From Candidatus Omnitrophota bacterium (GTDB lineage: Bacteria; Omnitrophota; Koll11; Zapsychrales; Aceulaceae), in NCBI GenBank assembly GCA_029931885.1, contig JAOZRJ010000076.1, positions 1 to 7,283 of the forward strand: DNA of 7,283 bases, written 5' to 3'. Every line of letters begins with the position of its first letter. Position 1 is the first letter of the stretch. Made by a program: the position numbers and the translations under genes. The notes under the pieces were generated by a model that had not been told where the DNA came from, did no database searches, and saw only the letters and a list, made by a program, of their open reading frames with translations. Shown piece after piece: positions 1 through 5,729 of the stretch.

Positions 1-254
1 CCCCTTGGCGAGACATCGCGGGATACTCACTGTTGGCAATCGAACGACAGGAAAGAACAAAGGCGTTGTCAATCAAAGTGATGACTAAAAGTAATAACAA
101 ATTTGTTGATAATAAACTAACATCCAATCAAGATGTAGTTGATGATATCGGGAAAGCTTTAGCAAAAGCAGAACACGAAAAAGACAAAGAAATTCGATCA
201 AAGGCCATGGAAGATATGGAAGAGTTTGCTGAACTATTAGATCAAGTCCCATAA
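1..254 (+). CDS. 3' end of a gene cut by the left edge; unrecognised phage protein
   Basis: The reading frame is open from base 3 to a TAA at 252-254 with no stop up to the window edge, so the true start lies outside. A TTG at 33 is in frame, but there is no good reason to prefer it as a start because coding continues upstream as PWRDIAGYSLL. The visible part begins with this short hydrophobic helix-like stretch (D-I-A-G-Y-x-L-L-A) and continues as a highly charged Lys/Glu/Asp-rich tail, probably helical. The D-x-A-G-Y-x-L-L-A pattern recalls the last helix of phage MazG-like or nucleotide-modification-associated small proteins, but that is a weak resemblance from memory. It ends 41 bases before the Ntn hydrolase and is probably cotranscribed with it, since no promoter is visible between them. 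Function unknown. Confidence 0.7.
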   Translation, partial: PWRDIAGYSLLAIERQERTKALSIKVMTKSNNKFVDNKLTSNQDVVDDIGKALAKAEHEKDKEIRSKAMEDMEEFAELLDQVP

Positions 255-257
255 ATA

Positions 258-280
258 ATAGAGAATAAAATAAACTCTAT
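258..280 (+). promoter_or_regulatory. AU-rich hairpin just upstream of the Ntn hydrolase ribosome binding site
   Basis: ATAGAG (258-263) is the exact reverse complement of CTCTAT (275-280), with an 11-base A-rich loop. It ends 5 bases before the AGGA at 286-289 that serves the ATG at 296. There is no T-run after it, so it is not a terminator. It may tune ribosome access or mRNA stability, which is an inference from position only. Confidence 0.3.
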
Positions 281-295
281 ATCTCAGGACAATAT

Positions 296-1240
296 ATGTG
301 CGTAATCGTCGCCGTCAAATTGGACGGGCCTAAGGGCAAACGGTGGGTATTAGGAAAGAACAGAGATCGAAATTATATTCCAGACATTTTCTTTCGGAAA
401 CCCTCGAAGGCCAAAGAAGGTGGTTATAGTGTCTTCGTAGATAAGCAAACTATGTGGTCCGAAGGTGTCAATGACGCTGGAATCGGAATCGTAAATTCAG
501 CATTGATGGTCGTTGAGGATGAAAAAATCGCTAACAAAAAAGACAAAGGCCAAAATGTTTCAGACGGCGGGGAGTTGATACGAGAAGCTTTGCGATTGAC
601 TGACATTACAGATGTTGTAGAATTCTTAGTTAAAGAAGGTTTGTTTGGCTTCACGTTCGTTTCTAATGGAGAAAAATTATTTGTTATTGAAAATGTCCGA
701 GAATGGATTGAAGATAAAACACGTGACGATGATAAGAAAGTAGTTAGTCATAACATGAGTTGGTATGAACTACAGGACGAATCGATTACGATAATCGTAA
801 GAACCAACCACGGCGAACTATTTGATCAAACGGGTTACCTGTCAGGAACCACGGCGGGTAAATCATCTAGACATCGCCGTAAGTACGTTGAGACGGGATT
901 GAAAAGATTAAAATTGAATTCGACCGCGGACGTGTTTACTGCATTGTCTTATAAGAAAGATAAAAACCCAGAATCAAATCCACTCAGAGAGTTCGGCAAG
1001 TGTGATATCTTTACAACGGGACAAATTGTAATTGATCCAAAATATCATACAATGCGATATCGACCAATAAAATGTAATATTAAGATAGATGGAAAAGAAG
1101 TAACGCCGAATAACATCAAACCAAGGTCCACGGACAAAACTACAATCTATGTCATTGAAAAGCCAGAAGATATTAAAGAAAATTTAAGTTTTCGAAAGTA
1201 TCTTGATCATAAAGCAAATCGCTCAATGATAATGATATAA
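296..1240 (+). CDS. Predicted Ntn hydrolase of the acyltransferase/C45-like type
   Basis: The protein has 314 residues. It starts Met-Cys, so removal of the initiator Met would expose Cys2 as the N-terminal nucleophile, the defining feature of cysteine Ntn hydrolases. Other visible signatures of this fold are GKNRDRN (residues 20-26), like the N-x-D segment after the first strand in penicillin acylase/C45/NRDE-type members; a W-S-E-G-V-N-D-A-G-I-G turn (54-64); and RTNHG (169-173), which resembles the TNH motif of the 6-aminopenicillanate acyltransferase branch. Such enzymes hydrolyse or transfer linear amide bonds; the substrate cannot be read from the sequence. AGGA at 286-289 lies 6 bases before the ATG and supports this start. 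It is followed by an intrinsic terminator, so it ends the upstream transcription unit and is not clearly part of the modifier operon, although it is adjacent. The C-terminal third (about 215-314) is not recognised. Confidence 0.72.
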   Translation: MCVIVAVKLDGPKGKRWVLGKNRDRNYIPDIFFRKPSKAKEGGYSVFVDKQTMWSEGVNDAGIGIVNSALMVVEDEKIANKKDKGQNVSDGGELIREALRLTDITDVVEFLVKEGLFGFTFVSNGEKLFVIENVREWIEDKTRDDDKKVVSHNMSWYELQDESITIIVRTNHGELFDQTGYLSGTTAGKSSRHRRKYVETGLKRLKLNSTADVFTALSYKKDKNPESNPLREFGKCDIFTTGQIVIDPKYHTMRYRPIKCNIKIDGKEVTPNNIKPRSTDKTTIYVIEKPEDIKENLSFRKYLDHKANRSMIMI

Positions 1241-1264
1241 AGACTTGCAGAACTATTTTAAAAT

Positions 1265-1299
1265 AAAGCCATTTTGTTGTTGACAGAATGGCTTTTTTT
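1265..1299 (+). terminator. Intrinsic terminator after the Ntn hydrolase gene
   Basis: A 12-bp stem is formed by 1265-1276 and 1284-1295 (one G-U pair), with a 7-base loop, and it is directly followed by a T-run (1293-1299). It is 25 bases past the stop codon. The -35 hexamer of the next promoter lies inside the loop and descending arm, so the terminator and promoter share bases. Confidence 0.8.
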
Positions 1300-1346
1300 A
1301 TGTAGACTGATTATTATATTGAACAGTCAGAAAAGAAGTTAAAAAC
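1279..1346 (+). repeat. Promoter-leader repeat, copy 1
   Basis: These 68 bases align with 4095-4158 with a few substitutions and short gaps. The repeat runs from GTTGACA through TGTAGACTGATT and TATATTGA into the untranslated leader (AAAAGAA...AAAAAC). Copy 1 precedes the E2-like gene and copy 2 the E1-like gene. The match extends past the promoter hexamers into the 5' leader, so it looks like a duplicated or jointly constrained control module. Confidence 0.7.
1280..1308 (+). promoter_or_regulatory. Sigma-70-type promoter for the E2-like/JAB unit
   Basis: TTGACA (1280-1285) is a perfect -35 element. It is spaced 17 bases from TAGACT (1303-1308), a 4/6 match to TATAAT. The same arrangement with the same hexamers and spacing recurs at 4096-4124 upstream of the E1-like gene, which supports function. 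An alternative -10-like TATATT at 1315-1320 is too far from the -35 element. Confidence 0.65.
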
Positions 1347-1363
1347 GAATGAGAGAATAATAA

Positions 1364-2809
1364 ATGGAAGCAAACATTTTTGTTTCAACCACTCAAATCC
1401 CTAGCGAATACAACATCGTTGACGCTCTTAGTTCCCCAATAGCATTTACACTTGACACCGGCGACACCGGCTATCTATTGACTGATAGTCAACTGTCCAC
1501 ATTGCTTGAAACGGCGAGATTGGAAGTCGGTAACAGAACAGATACAAACTTCAGGGGAATTCGATACTACAATTTAAATACGCAGGGCGTGCCTGTAGAC
1601 GAATCTAGTGTGTTTGAAGGGCTGCCTAAACGGACTGGCAGGAGAAGTAGAGTTAGTGTCATCAAATGGGATGGATTGAAAAAGGATGTCTTCAGGAAAT
1701 TGACTGAAAAAATCCTGGCTCCGGCCATTCCTGATATTCCCATCTGTCTATCTGTACCTCATGGACGTTCTGAATCAGAAGCTCAATTATACAAAAAAGC
1801 TGGTCATTTCAATATTTTGGTTTGGTCGGGTTTTAAAAACTCTAAGTTAGATCATTCCAGCACGAAAATTTGGGACATACGGGTTGATTGTTCGGACAGT
1901 CCTTTCGTTTGTTCGGGTGAGGGAATCCACCCAATCATGGACGGCGAATATTGTGTGGCAGAAGTTTTTGAAGATACTCTCTACATTCATCATGATTTAG
2001 TTCATCATGGAACTGATAGGGAATTCATGATCTTCAGAAAAATTCTGGAAGAGACTGCAAACATTCTCAAGAATCCTGAGTTGATTCTGGCAGCGCGAGA
2101 AGATCGGATTCGTCGAAACGTGAAATACTACGTAGACCTTTGTCACAAAGGATCGGCCGATAAGATCAAACAGTTGCAACGCGAACTGCGGGATGCGCAG
2201 AGTAAAGTTGATGAATATAAGCAATTGTTTATTCAACAACTTCGAAATCAAGACCGTCTCAATGCTGAAATTCCCGCCCTTGAGAACTTAACAGAGGGTG
2301 CACGGGATCAATTCGCGAAAGACTATCAACGGCTCTGTGAGTATCGAGATGTCACTGATATTAAAGTCTATGAGAACGCAATAGACATTTACACCGATCA
2401 TTTGTATTGTGTTGATGGCCGATCTGGACTAACTCACTGGATGGGACGTTTCAGAATCCACATTGACGCAAGAGGTCGTAACGGGGCGGTACTTTGGAAA
2501 AACTTGGATTTCGTCATCCGCGGTTATGAGAGTGGGATGCAAGCTCCCCATGTGTTTAATCGTGGATCTGCTTGCCTGGGTTCACTTGAAGAAGTGATTC
2601 CACAATACTTAGCCAAATGGGACTTTGCAACGTTGACTCAATTGGCAATCAGTTTCGTTCAGTCTGTAAACACTGATGATGTTGCTGGCTCGAAAGTGAA
2701 TCGTTGGCCAATTGCAGAATGTAGTTTTGAAGCTGCCAGAGAACAAGGGATTAACCCAGAGCAACACAATAAGAAGTATATATCAAAACCTTCAGGCGGA
2801 AACGGATAA
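1364..2809 (+). CDS. E2-like (ubiquitin-conjugating enzyme fold) protein with a long N-terminal extension
   Basis: The protein has 481 residues. About residues 345-450 resemble an E2 core: beta-strand segments (GRFRIHID, VLWKNLDFVI), then A-P-H-V-F-N-R-G-S-A-C-L-G-S (395-407), the counterpart of the eukaryotic HPN...G-x-x-C-L stretch, with Cys404 as the predicted thioester cysteine. A helix follows (W419-D-F-A-T-L-T-Q-L-A-I-S-F-V-Q-S-V) like the E2 helix after the active site. The E2 Asn is not present; the HPN triad reads A-P-H. Residues 263-325 are heptad-like and charged, probably a coiled coil. Residues 1-260 are not recognised; they are rich in His, Cys and acidic residues (IHHDLVHH at 208-215) and could be a target-binding or E3-like part. 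GAGAG at 1351-1355 sits 8 bases before the ATG. The stop overlaps the JAB start (TAATG). The C-terminus ends S-G-G-N-G. Confidence 0.72.
   Translation: MEANIFVSTTQIPSEYNIVDALSSPIAFTLDTGDTGYLLTDSQLSTLLETARLEVGNRTDTNFRGIRYYNLNTQGVPVDESSVFEGLPKRTGRRSRVSVIKWDGLKKDVFRKLTEKILAPAIPDIPICLSVPHGRSESEAQLYKKAGHFNILVWSGFKNSKLDHSSTKIWDIRVDCSDSPFVCSGEGIHPIMDGEYCVAEVFEDTLYIHHDLVHHGTDREFMIFRKILEETANILKNPELILAAREDRIRRNVKYYVDLCHKGSADKIKQLQRELRDAQSKVDEYKQLFIQQLRNQDRLNAEIPALENLTEGARDQFAKDYQRLCEYRDVTDIKVYENAIDIYTDHLYCVDGRSGLTHWMGRFRIHIDARGRNGAVLWKNLDFVIRGYESGMQAPHVFNRGSACLGSLEEVIPQYLAKWDFATLTQLAISFVQSVNTDDVAGSKVNRWPIAECSFEAAREQGINPEQHNKKYISKPSGGNG
1454..1471 (+). repeat. Tandem 9-base repeat in the E2-like gene
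   Basis: GACACCGGC occurs twice in a row (1454-1462 and 1463-1471) and encodes Asp-Thr-Gly twice (residues 31-36). It is a small in-frame duplication that keeps the frame; a site of length variation between relatives is possible. Confidence 0.6.
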
Positions 2810-4071
2810 TGTCAATTGATACAAGTAAAACATGGATTGGCCGCTGGGGCGGCCAGTTTCAGTCAAAAACAACAGAGGAAAAAACTGTGAGCAATTCTAA
2901 AATGTTTCATCCTAAGAACAGAAGTGATGAACCTGAAGTCAGTCAAATTGACAAAACTGTAGTGCCTGTCATTCGTGTGTCACGACAAGCATTGCACAAG
3001 ATGTTTTTGTATGTTAAAATTGGCACAAAGGAAGTTGGTTGGATGGGCACTCTCCTTGATAACAGGGAAGAAGACGGCGAGTTTTATTTAAAGGACGTTT
3101 TCTTAGCTGAACAGGAAGTTACATCCGTTCAAACGAATCTTACAACTGATGGCGTCGCAGGAATGATGAACGAATTGATGTTGCGACCAGACGCGATGGA
3201 GATCTGTAACAATTTAAAATTTTGGGGACATTCTCATGTCAATATGGGCGTGGGCCCTAGTGGTCAGGATGAAGACACAGTGGTCGATTTACGTGGTGAA
3301 ACAACTGATTATTTCCTGCGGGGAATTTTCAATAAACGCGGCGAAGTAAAATTCACATTGTTTCTGTATGATGAAAACATTAAAATCGATGACTGTAAAT
3401 GGTACTCTGAAGACGAAGTGCCGGATGAACTTGAAGCAAGTATCCAGAAAGAGTTTGATGAAAAAGTCACCGAATCGACTTTTACGCATCAAGATTGGAA
3501 CACTTACGGTGGCGCTTACGGCAACACTTACGGACACGTTGAACGTGCTAAAGATTTCACCGAGCGGTCTAACGCAACTGGTTATTGGAATGACGGGCAG
3601 TGGATATCCTACGCACGGAATCGGGCATACGATCCTTCTGTCAAATTGAGGCCGTTACGTCGAAAGTATAATCACACAACTAAAGAGTGGGAAGACATTG
3701 ATGGAAACATCATCGAGTCTACTGGACACTTTGGTTATGTGAATGGCATTTATCGGGAACTGACTGTTGAAGAGTTGACTAAAGTCTGTGAGGATCAATC
3801 ATCTGCAGACGACGCAGAAATGGAAGAGTTGAATCAAGAAATTGAAGATCTTCTGGATGACATCGATATCTCTGAAATTCCAGACGACGAGTTGGAAGAG
3901 TTGTCCGCAGATGAAGATGAATTTCTTTTGTTTCTTAATTTGAAGTATTCTCTGGAAGCAGACGGCGACCCTGAAACACTCAACATATTGAATGAACGGA
4001 TTCAAGAATCTGACGGCACTATCAGTACTGATGACATCATAGATACCGATGACATCTGGAAGGACAACTGA
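2809..4071 (+). CDS. JAB/JAMM metalloprotease (deubiquitinase-like), long form
   Basis: The protein has 420 residues. The JAMM motif H-S-H-x7-S-x2-D is complete: His141, His143, Ser151, Asp154, with Glu75 in the KEVGWMG strand as the likely general base. Residues 48-200 form the JAB domain. JAB enzymes of this type cleave isopeptide or peptide bonds after ubiquitin-like modifiers, either maturing the precursor or removing it from targets, with Zn2+ held by the two His and the Asp. The N-terminal 47 residues are polar and probably disordered. After the domain come a Tyr-Gly rich patch (TYGGAYGNTYG, 232-242), a Trp/Tyr-rich segment (260-315) and a strongly acidic tail (about 330-420). The start overlaps the upstream stop as TAATG, implying translational coupling with the E2-like gene. 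A second in-frame start, GTG at 2887 after AGAGGA, would drop 26 residues without touching the JAB domain. It is longer than typical single-domain bacterial JAB proteins. Confidence 0.9.
   Translation: MSIDTSKTWIGRWGGQFQSKTTEEKTVSNSKMFHPKNRSDEPEVSQIDKTVVPVIRVSRQALHKMFLYVKIGTKEVGWMGTLLDNREEDGEFYLKDVFLAEQEVTSVQTNLTTDGVAGMMNELMLRPDAMEICNNLKFWGHSHVNMGVGPSGQDEDTVVDLRGETTDYFLRGIFNKRGEVKFTLFLYDENIKIDDCKWYSEDEVPDELEASIQKEFDEKVTESTFTHQDWNTYGGAYGNTYGHVERAKDFTERSNATGYWNDGQWISYARNRAYDPSVKLRPLRRKYNHTTKEWEDIDGNIIESTGHFGYVNGIYRELTVEELTKVCEDQSSADDAEMEELNQEIEDLLDDIDISEIPDDELEELSADEDEFLLFLNLKYSLEADGDPETLNILNERIQESDGTISTDDIIDTDDIWKDN
2836..2857 (+). promoter_or_regulatory. GC-rich hairpin early in the JAB coding region
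   Basis: TGGCCGC (2838-2844) pairs perfectly with GCGGCCA (2849-2855) around a TGGG tetraloop. Two more pairs below (2836-2837 with 2856-2857, one G-U) make 9 bp. It begins 27 bases after the ATG, codons 10-16, and stands out in AT-leaning sequence. It could slow or gate translation from the first start; effect not known. Confidence 0.4.
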
Positions 4072-4094
4072 TTTTAATTTTAATTCATTTTTTT

Positions 4095-4158
4095 GTTGAC
4101 ACAATGGTTTCTTTTGTGTAGACTGATTTTATATTGAGTCGCAAAAGAAATCAAAAAC
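4095..4158 (+). repeat. Promoter-leader repeat, copy 2
   Basis: This is the partner of 1279-1346. It keeps GTTGACA, AATGG, TGTAGACTGATT, TATATTGA, GTC and AAAAGAA...AAAAAC, with a 1-base gap near the -10 region and a 2-base gap in the leader. The strong terminator stem of copy 1 is not conserved here. Confidence 0.7.
4096..4124 (+). promoter_or_regulatory. Sigma-70-type promoter for the E1-like gene
   Basis: TTGACA (4096-4101), 17 bases, then TAGACT (4119-4124): identical hexamers and spacing to the promoter at 1280-1308. A leader of roughly 40 bases leads to GGAG at 4164-4167 and the ATG at 4174. I see no convincing terminator between the JAB stop at 4071 and this promoter, so readthrough from JAB into the E1-like gene is likely. 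Confidence 0.65.
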
Positions 4159-4173
4159 ATTTCGGAGCAACGA

Positions 4174-4839
4174 ATGATTAATCCAACACGACATCTTGAG
4201 TATTTCAAGCCGGTTGAGTTCGCCAACAAACGGATTGACATCATCGGGGTTGGAGCAACTGGTTCTAAGATCGCTATGGAACTGGCCAAGCTCGGCATTA
4301 AGAACATCCACATATGGGATGATGACGTTATAGAAGGCCACAATCTCGCAAACCAACACTTTATTGAATCTGACATAGGAGAACTAAAAGTATCCGCCTT
4401 GGCACAGCACATCGTTGACGCAACAGGATGTATCGTAACACAACATCCCTGTAGAGTCGAAGGTGGAGAGCCTTTAGGCGCTTACGTGTTCAACTTGGTT
4501 GATTCTATGAAGGATCGGAAAGCGATTTGGGAAGGCTCAATCAAATTGAAGCCTATGACAAAAGTGATGTTTGAAAGTCGCATGGGCGGAAACAACGGCA
4601 GGATATACACTGTCAACCCTCTGGAGATGAAGGATATCGAAGGATGGGAAGGGACGTTGTATGAAGATGAAGAAGCGCCCGTCAGCGCTTGTGGAGCCAG
4701 CTCGACTGTCGGAGCTACTGGTGATTTGATCACTGGTTTTATTGTGTGGAATTTCATGAGACATGTTTCGAATTGTAAAATATCTAACGAAATTATTTTT
4801 TCAATTGAACCGATGATGTTGTTGGAGCAAAATTTTTAA
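4174..4839 (+). CDS. ThiF/E1-like adenylating enzyme
   Basis: The protein has 221 residues, a minimal ThiF/MoeB/E1-type Rossmann adenylation domain. It shows the nucleotide loop G-V-G-A-T-G-S (25-31) after a short strand, the acidic end of strand 2 (WDDD, 48-51), the N-x-x-N-Q segment (N57, N60, Q61), Lys72 in GELKVSAL, and Asp110 where E1 enzymes hold Mg-ATP. A-P-V-S-A-C-G-A-S-S-T-V-G-A-T-G (168-183) carries Cys173, a candidate catalytic cysteine. The family activates the C-terminal Gly of a ubiquitin-like or ThiS-like protein as an acyl-adenylate; ThiF/MoeB relatives do this for sulfur transfer, E1s for conjugation. The neighbouring E2-like and JAB genes favour conjugation. GGAG lies 6 bases upstream of the ATG. 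There is no second adenylation domain and no ubiquitin-fold domain. Its last 47 bases overlap the 3' end of the opposite-strand endonuclease. Confidence 0.9.
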   Translation: MINPTRHLEYFKPVEFANKRIDIIGVGATGSKIAMELAKLGIKNIHIWDDDVIEGHNLANQHFIESDIGELKVSALAQHIVDATGCIVTQHPCRVEGGEPLGAYVFNLVDSMKDRKAIWEGSIKLKPMTKVMFESRMGGNNGRIYTVNPLEMKDIEGWEGTLYEDEEAPVSACGASSTVGATGDLITGFIVWNFMRHVSNCKISNEIIFSIEPMMLLEQNF

Positions 4840-5503
4840 ATTTGCAGTTATTGAAATGATATCGTTTCATGTTGGGGCCCCCACCTTTTTTTGAACAATA
4901 AGGGCATGTAATGATATCATATTTTTTATTTTTGTTCCAAGCCGGCCGTGTATTATTTCTTTTGGTTTCACTAATTTTATTTCGTGTAACTTCAGTAACG
5001 ATATGGCCGAGATTGGCTTTTGATATAAGTGATTTTTGTTCGTCGGACATTGATTTATTATAATTTGGATTGCCGGTTTTTAACATTCTAAGACTTTGTT
5101 TTTCATTTTGAATTTTAGTTCGTTTTTTGCCGGTGTTCGATTGACTAATTTTAGCATTCATGTCAACGGAATTTTTATAACCAATTCTTGTTGCACCGCC
5201 AATACCACCCGGCGTTAAATTATAGTAAATATCGTCATTGATCGCATCAAATTTATCAATGTAATAAATTTCAGATTCGTTTAAATCATTTTTATTGTAA
5301 CACCATTTAATTATTTCAATCTGAAAATTAAATGAACCGTATTTTTTCAAAGCTTTTTTTAATAATATCCCAGAACCATAATAAGATTTGACAAAATACG
5401 TAGAAGTTTTTTGACCTATATATTTTTTCTGATTGGTCAAATTGGTTGTTAGATATACGTAGCCGTATTTTGGGATTTTCGGCAGATAAATATTGTTAGA
5501 CAT
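4793..5503 (-). CDS. Free-standing GIY-YIG homing endonuclease with NUMOD3 repeats and a zinc finger
   Basis: The protein has 236 residues. The N-terminal GIY-YIG nuclease shows Y-V-Y (15-17) and Y-I-G (28-30), the S-Y-Y-G-S-G-x-L-L-K-K-A segment typical of phage members (40-51), Glu78 (the metal-binding Glu) and an Asn at 95. Two NUMOD3-like DNA-binding segments follow (about 116-130 and 143-182). The C-terminal C200-x2-C203...H216-x3-C220 is a zinc-finger-type motif. Such genes are selfish elements that cut cognate alleles lacking them. GGAG lies 6 bases before the ATG. It runs against all neighbours and is richer in A+T, Lys and Asn than they are, suggesting separate ancestry. Residues 222-236 overlap the antisense of the E1-like 3' end, just past the last zinc ligand, so the functional part ends at the gene border. 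Confidence 0.9.
   Translation of the reverse strand: MSNNIYLPKIPKYGYVYLTTNLTNQKKYIGQKTSTYFVKSYYGSGILLKKALKKYGSFNFQIEIIKWCYNKNDLNESEIYYIDKFDAINDDIYYNLTPGGIGGATRIGYKNSVDMNAKISQSNTGKKRTKIQNEKQSLRMLKTGNPNYNKSMSDEQKSLISKANLGHIVTEVTRNKISETKRNNTRPAWNKNKKYDIITCPYCSKKGGGPNMKRYHFNNCKFKNFAPTTSSVQLKK
4852..4892 (+). terminator. Possible intrinsic terminator after the E1-like gene
   Basis: A 7-bp stem (TGAAATG with CGTTTCA, 4852-4869, one wobble pair) is followed by a short GC-rich TGGG/CCCA hairpin (4873-4883) and a run of seven T (4886-4892). It lies 13-53 bases past the E1-like stop and inside the antisense strand of the endonuclease zinc-finger codons. The GC stem is short (4 bp, 3-base loop), so this is tentative. 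Confidence 0.3.
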
Positions 5504-5536
5504 TTCCTACTCCATTAGGATACTGTTTAGAGGTTT

Positions 5537-5557
5537 GGCGAAGTTTTGAGCTTCGTC
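5537..5557 (-). promoter_or_regulatory. Hairpin in the leader of the homing endonuclease
   Basis: GGCGAAG (5537-5543) pairs with CTTCGTC (5551-5557) with one wobble pair. On the - strand it lies about 35 bases before the endonuclease ATG. T4-type homing endonuclease genes often carry leader hairpins that limit early translation; here that is only an analogy, and the hairpin does not visibly cover the GGAG. Confidence 0.35.
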
Positions 5558-5574
5558 AGATCTTGTTACATATG

Positions 5575-5582
5575 TATTTATC
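5575..5582 (-). promoter_or_regulatory. Possible T4-late-like promoter for the endonuclease
   Basis: The - strand reads GATAAATA, 7/8 to the T4 late element TATAAATA, 71 bases upstream of the endonuclease ATG. Such short AT-rich matches arise easily by chance, and no other late-type site was seen in the window. Confidence 0.2.
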
Positions 5583-5618
5583 ATTTAAATAAAATCCTAT
5601 TCAAAATAACAAAAGGGG

Positions 5619-5647
5619 TTGACAAAGTGGCCTTTTTTTGTTATAAT
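5619..5647 (+). promoter_or_regulatory. Consensus extended -10 promoter for the ubiquitin-like gene
   Basis: TTGACA (5619-5624) and TATAAT (5642-5647) are both perfect with 17-base spacing, and TG at 5639-5640 adds an extended -10. This is the best promoter in the window. It sits in an AAAAGG...CCTTTTTTT context (5611-5639) that could also form a weak terminator hairpin, echoing the terminator/promoter overlap at 1265-1308. Transcription would start near 5654, leaving a leader of about 75 bases. Confidence 0.88.
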
Positions 5648-5664
5648 GGTATTATAATTTAAAC

Positions 5665-5692
5665 GTTGAAAAACCAATTCCGGTTTTGAAAC
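5665..5692 (+). promoter_or_regulatory. 5' leader hairpin of the ubiquitin-like mRNA
   Basis: AAAACC (5670-5675) pairs with GGTTTT (5682-5687) around a 6-base loop. Below it, tandem G-A/A-G mismatches and GTT/AAC (5665-5667 with 5690-5692) extend the stem. It begins about 10 bases after the predicted transcription start and leaves the AAGG at 5718-5721 free, which fits a 5'-stabilising role. Confidence 0.4.
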
Positions 5693-5729
5693 TTTCGTAA
5701 TTTTTTAAATCCCTAACAAGGTAAATACA

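Noticed and set aside
424..654. Opposite-strand open frame inside the Ntn hydrolase gene
   Set aside because: It lies wholly within a well-supported gene, has no ribosome site of note and shows no recognisable motif; a shadow frame.
1349..1360. Three-codon leader frame (ATG AGA GAA TAA) just before the E2-like start
   Set aside because: Too short to support and no ribosome site of its own; the GAGAG it contains is the ribosome site of the real gene.
3368..3649. Second + strand open frame within the JAB gene
   Set aside because: Out of frame with JAB, low-complexity composition and no ribosome site; coding evidence is clear for the JAB frame.
4080..4412. - strand frames covering the E1-like promoter and 5' end
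   Set aside because: They overlap the E1-like gene antisense and its promoter and have no motif; shadows.
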